Shown here piece after piece: positions 17,607 through 27,100 of a stretch of DNA of 64,000 bases. The DNA is from CAVSWT01 sp963782985 (GTDB lineage Bacteria > Bacteroidota > Ignavibacteria > Ignavibacteriales > Ignavibacteriaceae). The stretch is from contig CAWALU010000012.1 of assembly GCA_963782985.1 (NCBI GenBank), positions 434,001-498,000 of the forward strand. The letters run 5' to 3'. The position numbers were made by a program, and so were the translations under genes. The notes beneath the pieces were generated by a model that saw only the letters and a program-made list of their open reading frames with translations, ran no database searches and was not told the origin of the DNA. The number at the start of each line of letters is the position of its first letter. Position 1 is the first letter of the stretch.

Positions 17607-18839
17607 TTATTCGTATCTCAATGCTTCAATGGGGTCAAGGTTTGCCGCTTTGTATGCGGGATAAGTTCCGAAACCTACGCCGACTAATACACATAAGCTC
17701 ATTCCAATTGCGACCCAGCCATAGGGAATTGCGGCTTTTGCGTTTAATGCACCGCCTGCTAAGTTTCCTATTCCCACTCCAATTATAATTCCGATAAGCC
17801 CGCCTATTAAGCAAAGTATTACAGCTTCAACTAAAAACTGGGAAAGTATGTTTGCTTTTTTTGCGCCCAAAGCTTTTCGTATTCCTATTTCACGCGTGCG
17901 TTCAGTAACTGATACAAGCATAATATTCATAATGCCTACTCCCGCGGCAACTAACGCAAAAAGAGAAACTACCAACGCTCCGATTCTTACGCCTTCCGTA
18001 GTATCGTTAACCTGCGCCATTAAAGATTCATTACTGAAAATTGAAAAATCATTTTCTTCGCCCGGATTTACTTTTCTTATTTTCCGCATATAACCAATAG
18101 CTGATTCAATTGTTGATTCATAACTTTCTTTACTGCTTGCCATTACTGTTATATTTATAGACTCGCCGTATTTGCCGTACATAGATTGAAAAGTTGAAAT
18201 AGGAGTTAGTATAAATCCGTCTCGCGACTGCCCGAATAATTGAGGTTGTTTTTCCATCACGCCTATAACAAGAAGAGGCTTACTGTCAACTCTTATAGTT
18301 TTACCGATAGGATTGATATTGGGGAATAATTTATCAACTACATCTTTACCAATCATGCATACGTCATTTGAATAATTAATATCATTTTGACGAAGCTCTC
18401 TGCCGTAGTCAATTTTCCAATCATTGGTTTGCATAGCGCCAACGGTTATACCTGCAATACTTAAATTTGGATTAGTTTCCTGGTTGCCGTATTTAGCAAG
18501 TATCCCGAAATGCCATTGTTCTGCGCCTACATATTTAGCTTGAGTTAGTAAATCTTTTAGCCGATAAAATTCTTCAATAGTTAAGTCTTTCCTATTCCTC
18601 CAGCTTCTATCGCCATTAGGACCTCTTGCCCGTGTTCTATCAAATTTTTCTATTTGAAAAGTATTTTTACTCAACATAGCAAATCCATCTTCAATGCTTG
18701 TCTGAAGCATGGTTACAACAGTCATAATAACAATAATAGAAAATATGCCCACCACTACGCCTAACACAGTTAAAAGAGTTCTGAGTTTATTGGCTAAAAT
18801 AGATTGAGCCGCTACATTAAACACCTCGCCGAACTTCAT
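17607..18839 (-). CDS. MacB-type ABC permease, second tandem copy
   Basis: A 410-residue protein whose first helix is preceded by VFNVAAQSILANKLRTLLTV. The periplasmic domain covers about 45-280, with C-terminal helices at about 285-310, 335-360 and 370-395. Its ATG shares an A with the stop of the upstream permease (TAATG), so translation is coupled. It is closest to the 16328 copy. Type VII transporters of this kind use mechanical motion across the membrane to push periplasmic substrates through an adaptor and TolC rather than moving them across the inner membrane. Confidence 0.85.
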   Translation of the reverse strand: MKFGEVFNVAAQSILANKLRTLLTVLGVVVGIFSIIVIMTVVTMLQTSIEDGFAMLSKNTFQIEKFDRTRARGPNGDRSWRNRKDLTIEEFYRLKDLLTQAKYVGAEQWHFGILAKYGNQETNPNLSIAGITVGAMQTNDWKIDYGRELRQNDINYSNDVCMIGKDVVDKLFPNINPIGKTIRVDSKPLLVIGVMEKQPQLFGQSRDGFILTPISTFQSMYGKYGESINITVMASSKESYESTIESAIGYMRKIRKVNPGEENDFSIFSNESLMAQVNDTTEGVRIGALVVSLFALVAAGVGIMNIMLVSVTERTREIGIRKALGAKKANILSQFLVEAVILCLIGGLIGIIIGVGIGNLAGGALNAKAAIPYGWVAIGMSLCVLVGVGFGTYPAYKAANLDPIEALRYE

Positions 18840-20074
18840 TATTCATACCTCAAAGCATCAACCGGATCCATTTTAGAAGCAGAAAAAGCGGGCGCAAAAC
18901 CTGCAATTATTCCTGTAATAAGCGAGACAACTATCGCTAAAATTACTGCGTCATATTGAACGGAGGTTGGCAAAAATTGATTAACAAGATTGCTTAACAG
19001 CACCGCTAATAAAAGTCCGACTAAGCCGCCCATCAAACAAATTACAGAAGACTCAAATAAAAATTGCGCAAGTATGGTTCTTCGTTTAGCGCCGATTGCT
19101 TTACGGATTCCAATTTCTCTCGTTCTTTCTTTAACTGAAACGAACATAATATTCATAATGCCGATGGCGCCTACAAATAATGATAAGCCTGTAATAAAAA
19201 GTCCCGCAATTTGAATAACGCCCACAACTTTATTGTAATTATCCATTAAACCTTCCTGCTGGTTAATGGAAAAATCATTTTCTTCATTGATAGTTAATCC
19301 TCGAACCTGACGCATAACTCCTTCAGCCTCAATTTTGGTTTCATCAACTAAAGAAGGATTTGCCGCCCTAACATTGATGGTAATAGAGCCATGAGCGTTG
19401 CTTAAAAAGTTTTTAAATATAGTTCCGATGGGAACGAACGCCTGGTTATCGGGATTGTAAGAACCTAAAATAAAACTGCCCTGCTCAGAAAGTACGCCGA
19501 CAATTTTATAATTTACTCCGCCTATTTTTATTGTTTTATCCAGCGCGTTTCCCAGAGGAAAAAGATTTTTCGCAATCTCGCTTCCTACTACCGCTACGTA
19601 GCGCGCGCCTTTGCTTTCAATTTCAGAATAAAATCTTCCCTGATCAAAAGTGAAATTTGTAGTCTTAACATAATCTGCATTTGAGCCGTTTATGTTTACA
19701 GACTCAACGCGTTTCTCATTATATTTTACAGTTTCTCTTGCATTCATAACAGGCGCAACAGCAAGCGGCATTTTAGCAAGCTCTTTAAAACGTTCAAAGT
19801 CATCCATATCAATATTTCTTCGGTTGCGCATTTTCCACCATTCATTATTAGTGAACCAAGCCCACTTGTCAATATAAAGGACATCGCTGCCTAAAGCGCT
19901 TATTCCTTTTTGGAAATTATTATCGATCCCTTTTATAGCGACGCTCATTAAAACTACAACAGTAACGCCGATTATAATTCCAAGCATTGTTAATGCAGCC
20001 CGCACTTTGTTAGCTCTTATTGCATTGAATGCAATCATAAAGCTTTCTTTTAATTCAAGAATAAATGTTGCCAT
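18839..20074 (-). CDS. MacB-type ABC permease, first and most divergent tandem copy
   Basis: A 411-residue protein with the same fold and the C-terminal signature SASKMDPVDALRYE, but clearly more diverged from the other three (LTMLGIIIGVTVVVLMSVAI at the first helix; VSVKERTREIGIRKAIGAKR). It is probably the ancestral or functionally distinct copy, followed by later duplication of its neighbour. It is separated from the ATPase gene by about 100 bp. Confidence 0.85.
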   Translation of the reverse strand: MATFILELKESFMIAFNAIRANKVRAALTMLGIIIGVTVVVLMSVAIKGIDNNFQKGISALGSDVLYIDKWAWFTNNEWWKMRNRRNIDMDDFERFKELAKMPLAVAPVMNARETVKYNEKRVESVNINGSNADYVKTTNFTFDQGRFYSEIESKGARYVAVVGSEIAKNLFPLGNALDKTIKIGGVNYKIVGVLSEQGSFILGSYNPDNQAFVPIGTIFKNFLSNAHGSITINVRAANPSLVDETKIEAEGVMRQVRGLTINEENDFSINQQEGLMDNYNKVVGVIQIAGLFITGLSLFVGAIGIMNIMFVSVKERTREIGIRKAIGAKRRTILAQFLFESSVICLMGGLVGLLLAVLLSNLVNQFLPTSVQYDAVILAIVVSLITGIIAGFAPAFSASKMDPVDALRYE

Positions 20075-20173
20075 AGCCTGCTCGCTTTTTTTATTTGTTA
20101 TTTTATTGCGGAAAATAAATTATGCTTAATACTGCTTAAGATCTTAATCATAATCATAATATTACTGTTATAC

Positions 20174-20896
20174 TTAAACTTGAACTTGGGCTTTCGGTTT
20201 TGGAACGTATCTATTTTCCACCGGTTCATCGGATTCTACCAAGCCGTCTTTAAGTCGTACTATTCTTGCTGCGTGTTCAGCAATATATTCTTCGTGCGTA
20301 ACGAGAATAATAGTATTACCTTTTTCATAAATTTCATTAAATAATAGCATAATTTCTTCGCCGGTTTTAGAATCAAGATTACCGGTGGGCTCATCCGCTA
20401 AAATAATGGATGGATTAGTAACCAGCGCTCTCGCAACCGCAACTCTTTGTCTTTGTCCTCCGGAAAGTTCATTTGGTTTATGATGCATTCTATCTCCCAG
20501 CCCAACATCAACAAGCGATTGCCTGGCTCTTTCTTTCCTTTCGGCTGAAGGAACGCCGGCATAAATTAAAGGGAGTTCAACATTATGCAGCGCATCTGAA
20601 CGGGCTAATAAATTAAAAGTTTGAAATACAAATCCAATTTCTCTGTTACGAATTTTTGCAAGATCATTATCGGTCATTTCACTTACGCTGACTCCGGTAA
20701 AATCATATATGCCCGCGGTGGGAGTATCCAAGCAGCCCAGCATATTCATTAAAGTAGATTTGCCGGAACCAGAGGGACCCATAATTGCTACGTATTCATT
20801 TTTATCTATTCTTAAAGTAACGTCTCGCAACGCATGAACTTTTTCAGACCCAACTTCATAAATTTTAGATATATGTTCGATGTTTATAATATTCAT
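20174..20896 (-). CDS. ABC exporter ATP-binding protein, MacB/LolD type
   Basis: A 240-residue protein with Walker A MGPSGSGKSTLMNMLG, Q-loop FVFQTFNLL, signature LSGGQRQRVAVARAL, Walker B ILADEPTGNLDS and switch His in VTHEE. All catalytic residues are present. It is the only ATPase in the operon and must serve the four permeases. The start is 12 bp after the adaptor stop. A short C-terminal extension (PVENRYVPKPKAQ) is typical of this subfamily in Bacteroidota. Confidence 0.9.
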   Translation of the reverse strand: MNIINIEHISKIYEVGSEKVHALRDVTLRIDKNEYVAIMGPSGSGKSTLMNMLGCLDTPTAGIYDFTGVSVSEMTDNDLAKIRNREIGFVFQTFNLLARSDALHNVELPLIYAGVPSAERKERARQSLVDVGLGDRMHHKPNELSGGQRQRVAVARALVTNPSIILADEPTGNLDSKTGEEIMLLFNEIYEKGNTIILVTHEEYIAEHAARIVRLKDGLVESDEPVENRYVPKPKAQVQV

Positions 20897-20908
20897 TTTA
20901 TGCTTCCG

Positions 20909-22201
20909 TTATTTATTAGCGCTGAAAGATTTTTTTTGATCTTCTTTTCTTACAGTTGAACCGTCTTCAAGTTCTCGTGAAATAGCTCTATAGCTGCCTG
21001 AAACAACTTCTTCGCCGCCGGAAAGCCCTTTTGTAACTTCAATATAATTATCGTCGCTAATACCGGTGCTCACCTCAACTTTTTTTACTTTGTTATTTTT
21101 ATCCATAATAAAAACAATCTCCTGAACTTTATCAGTTGATTTTTTAGCGGCGCTCTTGGCATTTGGGTTATCTTCCTCTTTCATATCTCCGCCATCCGGG
21201 TTAAAGCCCGACCTTGCCGTTACGCTTTGAATAGGCACGCTTATTACATTTGCTTTAGTATCCGTTTCGATATCCGCATTGCATGACATCCCGGGTCGTA
21301 AATTTTCATCAAGGTCGATTAATTTTATTTCCACTTCAAAATTTACAACTTGTTCTTGTGTGCCAAGCCCTGAAGATTGAGCGCTGTTGCCAATTTGTTT
21401 AACAACTCCTTTAAATATTTTATCGCCAAAAGCGTCAACTTTTACGCGGGCAGTATCGCCCAAATTTATAATCACTACATCGTTTTCATCAACATCCACA
21501 ACAGCTTCCATATTTGATAAATCGGAGATAGTCATAATATTTGTACCCTGGCTAAATCCGCTACCCAAAACTCTTTCGCCAAGTTCAACGTTAAGCTGGC
21601 TGACTGTTCCATCCATAGGAGAGTAAATTGACAATTTATTTATCTGATCATTAATTTCTTTAACTGAAGCTTCGCCCTGCATAACATTTGCTTTACTTGT
21701 TTCAAATCCTCCTTTACCGGAAAGATAATTACTCTTTGCCGTTTCCAATTCTGAATCGCTTATTAATTTTTTGCTGTGCAGTTCCTTAGCTCTATCATAA
21801 TCAGATGACAATTTATCCAGTTCAGCCTGGCGCATAGTTATTGTTGATTTATAAGCTTGAAGATTTGCTTCGGCTCTTTCTTTTTGGGCGATATAATTAT
21901 CCCCTTTTATTTTTATAAGAAGCTGACCTTTTCTAACTCTGTCGCCTTCTTTAACCGGCAGAGAAATTATTTCTCCCGTAACTTCTGGGGTAATAGCCAC
22001 TTTAAATTCGGGGTCAATTTTGCCGGTGGCTGCAACCTTTTGCGTTATATTTCGCTGCGTTACTTTTTCAGTCTGCACTTGAATTATTTCCTCTTTGTTT
22101 CCGCCAAGCAAAGCCATTAAAACTAAGGCTAAAACCAACACCCCGAGTATTGTGAAAATAATTATTTTCTTTTTTGATTTTTTTACTTTACCATTTGCCA
22201 T
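20909..22201 (-). CDS. Periplasmic adaptor (membrane fusion) protein, MacA/HlyD family
   Basis: A 430-residue protein. A basic N-terminus and one membrane helix (about 11-33) anchor it. The split lipoyl domain (EVTGEIISLPVKEGDRVRKG and later LSIYSPMDGTVSQL) flanks an alpha-helical hairpin (about 105-190). Beta-barrel and membrane-proximal domains follow. An insertion rich in Asp, Lys and Ser at about 340-365 (GGDMKEEDNPNAKSAAKK) interrupts the membrane-proximal domain. It should link the MacB-type permeases to the TolC-like outer-membrane channel encoded just upstream. Confidence 0.9.
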   Translation of the reverse strand: MANGKVKKSKKKIIIFTILGVLVLALVLMALLGGNKEEIIQVQTEKVTQRNITQKVAATGKIDPEFKVAITPEVTGEIISLPVKEGDRVRKGQLLIKIKGDNYIAQKERAEANLQAYKSTITMRQAELDKLSSDYDRAKELHSKKLISDSELETAKSNYLSGKGGFETSKANVMQGEASVKEINDQINKLSIYSPMDGTVSQLNVELGERVLGSGFSQGTNIMTISDLSNMEAVVDVDENDVVIINLGDTARVKVDAFGDKIFKGVVKQIGNSAQSSGLGTQEQVVNFEVEIKLIDLDENLRPGMSCNADIETDTKANVISVPIQSVTARSGFNPDGGDMKEEDNPNAKSAAKKSTDKVQEIVFIMDKNNKVKKVEVSTGISDDNYIEVTKGLSGGEEVVSGSYRAISRELEDGSTVRKEDQKKSFSANK

Positions 22202-22326
22202 TTAATTTTCTCCTATTAAGATTTTTCTAACTTCAGATTTTTCAGTTTTGTTGGATATAAAAATTTAATTATTAATACTTTTTTAGTTAATCGTCTTTTT
22301 GATTATTATATTATTCATATTTTTGG

Positions 22327-23679
22327 TCATTCATATTTTTGATAATCTAACACGCCCAAATAATATTTTAATTGCTCGTTTAATTTTACGTACGCAAACT
22401 GCGCGTTGATATAATTGGTAAGCGCATTTGTATAATCCGAATTGGCAATAAGCACATTTAACAAAGTGCCGGAGCCGAGAGAGTATTTTTCTGATTCAAT
22501 TTTTCTGTTTTCTGTGGCGGCTTCCACGTTGCTTTTTCCAACCTCTAAAGCTTTTTCAGCCGCTTGAAGATCTAAAAAAGTACTTTGTAAATTCTTTTTA
22601 ATCTGTCGTTCAAGATCGTTAACTTCAATTTTCCTATTCATAACATTTACCTCGGCAAATTCAACCTGGTTTTCTGTATTAAAATTTGAAAAAATGGGTA
22701 TGCTTAAAGTTAAGCCCGCAGAGTAATTTTTAGATTTGAATAATTTGTCAACTACATTTGCATATGTGCTAAAATTAGCCGATCCGGTTAATCGAGGCAA
22801 ATAACCTGACCATGCTATGGTTACGCCGTTATTAGCGCTTTCCAAATTTAATTTAGCGCTTTTATAATCAGGTCTTTTATTTAAGGCTTCGTCGACAATT
22901 TGAGAAATATTTTCATATTCCTGTGATAAGTTTTTTTCTAGAATGGAAAGCTCTTCATTTGAAAGGGAATCTGAAAATTGATATTGATCTAAAACATCCA
23001 AACCTAAGTAATCAAGTAAATCTGACTTAGAACTTTCTAAAGCATTGCTGGTTCTAACAACTTCAAGCTCCGCATTGCCATATTTAACTTGCTGAGAATA
23101 AACATCGGCTAAAGTTACAGCGCCAAGTTTATTTCTTTCACTTATAGTTTCTAAATTTCTCTTGTTCCATTTTACGTCTTCTTCTTTAACTTTTAAAAGC
23201 TGCTGGTTGTTAACAACGATATAATAAAGGTTGATGGTGTTGAAAACAATGTCTTGCTTAATCCTTTCAAAAAATAATTCGGCTGATTCAAGATCATTTT
23301 TTGACTGCGAAAGATTTGCAATGTTAGAAAGTCCGTCAAATAAATCTACGTTAGCGCCCGCGCCCACAGAATAAGTTCTAGTTTCCGTAGTTTGCGGATC
23401 GGACGTTATTGTAGTTCCCTGTATAACAAAAGTTTCTCCGCCCGCGGCTTCATTACGGCTCCATCCCGCCGAAGCGCTCGCGCCTAAAGACGGGAAGAAA
23501 GCTCCAATGGCGGCTTTAACATTTGATTTGTATGTAAGCAGATTATTTTCTGTTTTCTTTAAAGTTGAATTTTTTTGAAGCGCAATTTTTATTGCATCAT
23601 CAAGGCTTAACATTTTTTGGGCGGGCGTTAAAACCGATAAGGAAATTATAAAAATTAAACTCAGCAATATACGAGGCAT
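22327..23679 (-). CDS. TolC-like outer-membrane efflux protein
   Basis: About 450 residues. I chose the ATG at 23679 (MPRILLSLIF), which has GGAG 5 bp upstream and begins a clean signal peptide ending near TPAQK; the frame is open to 23733. Two OEP repeats are visible: LDDAIKIALQKNSTLKKTE near the start and a second at VDEALNKRPDYKSAKLNLES in the middle. It should form the trimeric exit duct of the tripartite pump. It is the first gene of the operon that includes the adaptor, ATPase and four permeases. Confidence 0.9.
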   Translation of the reverse strand: MPRILLSLIFIISLSVLTPAQKMLSLDDAIKIALQKNSTLKKTENNLLTYKSNVKAAIGAFFPSLGASASAGWSRNEAAGGETFVIQGTTITSDPQTTETRTYSVGAGANVDLFDGLSNIANLSQSKNDLESAELFFERIKQDIVFNTINLYYIVVNNQQLLKVKEEDVKWNKRNLETISERNKLGAVTLADVYSQQVKYGNAELEVVRTSNALESSKSDLLDYLGLDVLDQYQFSDSLSNEELSILEKNLSQEYENISQIVDEALNKRPDYKSAKLNLESANNGVTIAWSGYLPRLTGSANFSTYANVVDKLFKSKNYSAGLTLSIPIFSNFNTENQVEFAEVNVMNRKIEVNDLERQIKKNLQSTFLDLQAAEKALEVGKSNVEAATENRKIESEKYSLGSGTLLNVLIANSDYTNALTNYINAQFAYVKLNEQLKYYLGVLDYQKYE

Positions 23680-23980
23680 ATTTTCTCCAATTGGTTTTCG
23701 ATATTTTTTTTGATCCGCTAAGCGGAGAAACAACTAATGTAATTTATTTAGACGTTTAATTATTGAGAAGATTACCATCGTCTTAATAAAAAAGTTTTAA
23801 ACAACTATCTCTAAATTCTAAAGCAAAGATATATAATAGGGAAAAAGTATTTTACATTTAATTACAAACGGCTGTATAATTACATAATCGGCTGATTTGA
23901 ATCGGCTGATAAGTAAACGATTAGAATGAAGTTATTTTTTGATAACCAAAGATAATAAGTATAAAATAAAAATTACTCAA
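23680..23980. other. Gap with 11-bp direct repeat upstream of the TolC gene
   Basis: The word AATCGGCTGAT occurs twice, at 23886-23896 and 23900-23910, about 210 bp before the efflux operon start. A 14-bp period puts the copies on nearly adjacent helical turns. It may be an operator for the pump operon or a chance repeat. The rest of the gap is AT-rich with no ORF. Confidence 0.3.
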
Positions 23981-25417
23981 CTATAAAAATTGGTTTTTTA
24001 TTTTTTGCAAGTATTGATAAGCGGCTTCATAATTATTTTCGATCTCCCCGTCAAGTATAGCTTCTTCTATAGCTGATTTTATTTCCCCTACTTTTTTTGA
24101 AGGCTTCAAATTACAGACTTTCATAATAGTTTCGCCTCTTACCGGAGATTGAAAAGCCCGCAGCTGATCTTTCTCTTCAACTTCCCATACGCGTTTCATA
24201 ACACGCTCGTAATTTTCGAGATATTCTGAAACCTTACCGGGATTTTTACTTGTTATATCGGCGCGGCAGAGCGTTATTAAATCCTCAAGATCGCCGCCAG
24301 CCTCAACAATAAAGCGTCTTATCGCCGAATCAGTAACGTCTTCTTTAGCCAAAGCGATAGGGCGTAAATGCAAGCGCACTAACTTTTCCACGTATTCAAT
24401 TTGTGCAAACGGCAGCTTTAATTTTTTGAAGATTCCTTTCATCATTCTTGCGCCTAATTCTTCATGCCCGTGAAACGACCAGCCAATTTCTTCAATAAAT
24501 TTTTTAGTTTGAGGCTTGGCAATGTCATGAACCAAAGCTGTAAATCGCAGCCATACATTATCTGTGGCTTTTGAAATATTATCAACTACAATACAGGTAT
24601 GCAGAAAAACATCTTTATGATGATAATCTTTTCTTTGTTCCACTCCGCTTAAATTTGCAATTTCAGGAAATATTATTTCCATAACGCCTGAATAAAAAAG
24701 AAGCTTTAGTCCCACGGAAGGTTTTGGCGATAAAAGTATTTTTAAAAATTCGTCCGTTATCCTTTCCTGCGAAACAACATTACCGCCGTCAGGCAAGGTT
24801 TTTAATCTGTCGCGTAATTTAAAAGCGGCGTCATTTATAATGTCATCAACTGAAAAATTTAATTGAGAAGCAAAACGAAAAGCCCGCATTATCCGCAAAG
24901 GATCGTCATCAAAAGTGATTAGTGGATCGACGGGAGTTTTAATTATTTTATTTTGAATATCTTCATAGCCATTATACAGATCAATCAACTCTCCAATGCT
25001 TCCATCATTTAATGAAATAGCAAGCGTGTTAATTGTAAAATCTCTGCGCGAAATATCTTCTTCAAAACTACCGGTTGTAACAATTGGTTTTCTGCTGGAC
25101 TTTTGATAGGATTCTTTTCGAGCGCCCACAAACTCAAGTTCATAATCATCTAATTTAAAATTAGCCGTTCCAAAATTTTTAAAGATATTTATCTTTTTAA
25201 TACTAAATTTTTCAGCCAGCTTTGACGCATAAAATGTTCCGTCTCCAATTATTAAAAAATCAATTTCTTTTCTTTTGGGTAGAAGATCAGTTTCTTCGGC
25301 AAGAATTAAATCCCTTACAAACCCGCCAACAATAAATACTTTTAAATTTAATTCGGCTGCTGTTTTACATGCTAGTTCAAATATTTTTAAGGAGTTTAAT
25401 TTATCTTTAAAATTCAT
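23981..25417 (-). CDS. cca: CCA-adding enzyme / poly(A) polymerase family tRNA nucleotidyltransferase with HD domain
   Basis: A 478-residue protein. The class II nucleotidyltransferase head begins FIVGGFVRDLIL, then EIDFLIIGDG where the catalytic DxD stands; here the first acid is Glu. It continues with RRDFTINTLAI and the ribose/base-binding region DPLRIMRAFRFASQL. An HD phosphohydrolase domain follows (YHHKDVFLHTCIVV; ALVHDIAKP). It should repair or add the 3' CCA of tRNAs. This fits the tRNA-Leu in the window, which does not encode CCA. The start is 5 bp downstream of the AI-2E transporter stop. Confidence 0.9.
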   Translation of the reverse strand: MNFKDKLNSLKIFELACKTAAELNLKVFIVGGFVRDLILAEETDLLPKRKEIDFLIIGDGTFYASKLAEKFSIKKINIFKNFGTANFKLDDYELEFVGARKESYQKSSRKPIVTTGSFEEDISRRDFTINTLAISLNDGSIGELIDLYNGYEDIQNKIIKTPVDPLITFDDDPLRIMRAFRFASQLNFSVDDIINDAAFKLRDRLKTLPDGGNVVSQERITDEFLKILLSPKPSVGLKLLFYSGVMEIIFPEIANLSGVEQRKDYHHKDVFLHTCIVVDNISKATDNVWLRFTALVHDIAKPQTKKFIEEIGWSFHGHEELGARMMKGIFKKLKLPFAQIEYVEKLVRLHLRPIALAKEDVTDSAIRRFIVEAGGDLEDLITLCRADITSKNPGKVSEYLENYERVMKRVWEVEEKDQLRAFQSPVRGETIMKVCNLKPSKKVGEIKSAIEEAILDGEIENNYEAAYQYLQKIKNQFL

Positions 25418-25422
25418 ACCGT

Positions 25423-26541
25423 CTATTTAGAATTTATAATTTTATCTTTTTTAACAGAAGAATCAGGCGCTTTGGCTTTGGTGCCTAATAGAATAGCGAT
25501 TGGTTTTAACGGTTCAATATTACTGAACAATATTTTCATTGAAGCTGAAATCGGAACAGCTAAAAACATTCCGCCAATTCCCCAAATCCATCCCCAAAAA
25601 ATTAATGAGAACAAAACGAATACCGGACTTAAATCCATTTGTATTCCTAAATAATGCGGCTCAGCAACGTTGCCGATAATGTTATGAACAACTAAGAGAA
25701 GCGCCGCGAGGGAAATTACAGTAAAGCCAAAACCATACTGAAGCAGTCCGATTGTAATTGGAGCGACAGTTGCAATCAATGCGCCGATATTGGGAATAAA
25801 ATTTAATACAAATGTTAAGAAGCCCCACATCAGAGCAAAATCAATTCCATAAGCCAAAAGAATTATAGTAGTTGTTATTCCGGTTGTTAAACTTAAAATA
25901 GTTTTTATAACAATGTATGATTGAAGCTGCTCATTTACATTAAAAATATTTTTATCTACAGTTGCTTTTCGCTCGGCGAATGCAAAGCGAAGGCGTTCTT
26001 CAAATTTAGTTTTGCCCGACATCATAAAAATCCAAAATACCATCGTTATAAAAAAATCGCTCATCATCGACGAGAAAGATGTAAACACATCAAGTATAAC
26101 TCCCGTCTTAAAAAGTTCAGGTAAAATTTTACCCGTTTCAATACTACGATAATCGATGCCAAGCATTCGCGAAAATTCTCTTAAAGTTAAATTGAAAGGT
26201 TTAAGAATAACTTTAAAAAATGAATTTAAGTTTGCGGAATAAGAATCAATTTTATCAGGGAAGGTGGAAAAACTTGAAACAAGCAAAAGTCCAATTAAAT
26301 AATAAACGCTAAACACAAAAACTATAATGCAAATTATTGCCGCCCATTTTGGAATTTTGTATTTGTTCAAATACATAATTAATGGATGAAATAAAAAAGT
26401 TAAAAATATTGCGAAGGTAACCGGAATTAAAATTGCGCTTAATGATTTTAAAATGAAGACAAATAAAACGAAAGAGATAAAGCCTAAAAAATACGCGGTA
26501 ATTTTTGTATGCTTGGCTGTAATTAATTCAGGGCTTCTCAT
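25423..26541 (-). CDS. AI-2E family transporter (PerM-like membrane protein)
   Basis: About 372 residues from the ATG at 26541; the frame continues to a TTG at 26556. It has about eight membrane helices, two near the N-terminus, a soluble loop (about 85-150), then a C-terminal group. The family signatures LMWGFLTFVLNFIPNIGALIA and IGNVAEPHYLG are recognisable. Members export autoinducer-2, ions or other small solutes, or are of unknown function. There is no evidence for AI-2 here. Confidence 0.85.
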   Translation of the reverse strand: MRSPELITAKHTKITAYFLGFISFVLFVFILKSLSAILIPVTFAIFLTFLFHPLIMYLNKYKIPKWAAIICIIVFVFSVYYLIGLLLVSSFSTFPDKIDSYSANLNSFFKVILKPFNLTLREFSRMLGIDYRSIETGKILPELFKTGVILDVFTSFSSMMSDFFITMVFWIFMMSGKTKFEERLRFAFAERKATVDKNIFNVNEQLQSYIVIKTILSLTTGITTTIILLAYGIDFALMWGFLTFVLNFIPNIGALIATVAPITIGLLQYGFGFTVISLAALLLVVHNIIGNVAEPHYLGIQMDLSPVFVLFSLIFWGWIWGIGGMFLAVPISASMKILFSNIEPLKPIAILLGTKAKAPDSSVKKDKIINSK

Positions 26542-26552
26542 AAATATTTCTT

Positions 26553-27080
26553 TCAATTAAATTTGAATTCGCTGAGAAATTTTTCAGCGTTAAAATACAT
26601 CCACGAACATTTTTTATAATTTTCATTTTGAAGTTTTGTGAAACTAATATCGCCCGAAAAACGCAAAGACAAAGCCGCCATTTTCCGCGCTTTGATATAA
26701 TCTAAATTTTCAAGCATGAAGGACGACAGCTTATAGACACCATAGCCGCTTTGATAGTCATTTACAATTAGCGTCTTTTTAAATTGTGAAATAAATATAT
26801 TATAATTTTCATTTAAAGAACGTGACAGATCAACTAACGCCGGGAAAGAATTATACAAATATCTTTCTTCATTTAAATTTTTTAAAATTAAATATTTATT
26901 TAATGGATCGCCGTTTAAATACAAACTTAACAGCGTATCGCGCTTGGAAATTTCATTTCTTAATTTTGACAAATAAAATAAAGTTCTATTCGGGTTTTGC
27001 TGAATTAATTTTTTATACAATGAATCAGCCGAATTAATTTTATAATTTTTTGCCGATAAATCCGCCAGCTGAAATTCCAT
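26553..27080 (-). CDS. C-terminal TPR-like part of the metallopeptidase/TPR membrane protein (frameshifted)
   Basis: The frame encodes helical repeat sequence (SADSLYKKLIQQNPNRTLFY). It appears to be the direct continuation of the gene at 27101-28636. Adding one base to the five-T run at 27121-27125 changes ILKRILIIL-stop into ILKKNINNFVNTAYYFTMEF and joins the two frames with no stop. Its apparent ATG at 27080 is then internal. If the two genes are truly separate, this would be an orphan TPR protein. Confidence 0.6.
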   Translation of the reverse strand: MEFQLADLSAKNYKINSADSLYKKLIQQNPNRTLFYLSKLRNEISKRDTLLSLYLNGDPLNKYLILKNLNEERYLYNSFPALVDLSRSLNENYNIFISQFKKTLIVNDYQSGYGVYKLSSFMLENLDYIKARKMAALSLRFSGDISFTKLQNENYKKCSWMYFNAEKFLSEFKFN

Positions 27081-27100
27081 CGTAAAATAATAAGCCGTGT

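Noticed and set aside
15078..18839. Insertion-sequence or transposon explanation for the repeated permeases
   Set aside because: No transposase, terminal inverted repeats or target duplications are seen; the repeats are whole genes in frame and fit tandem duplication.
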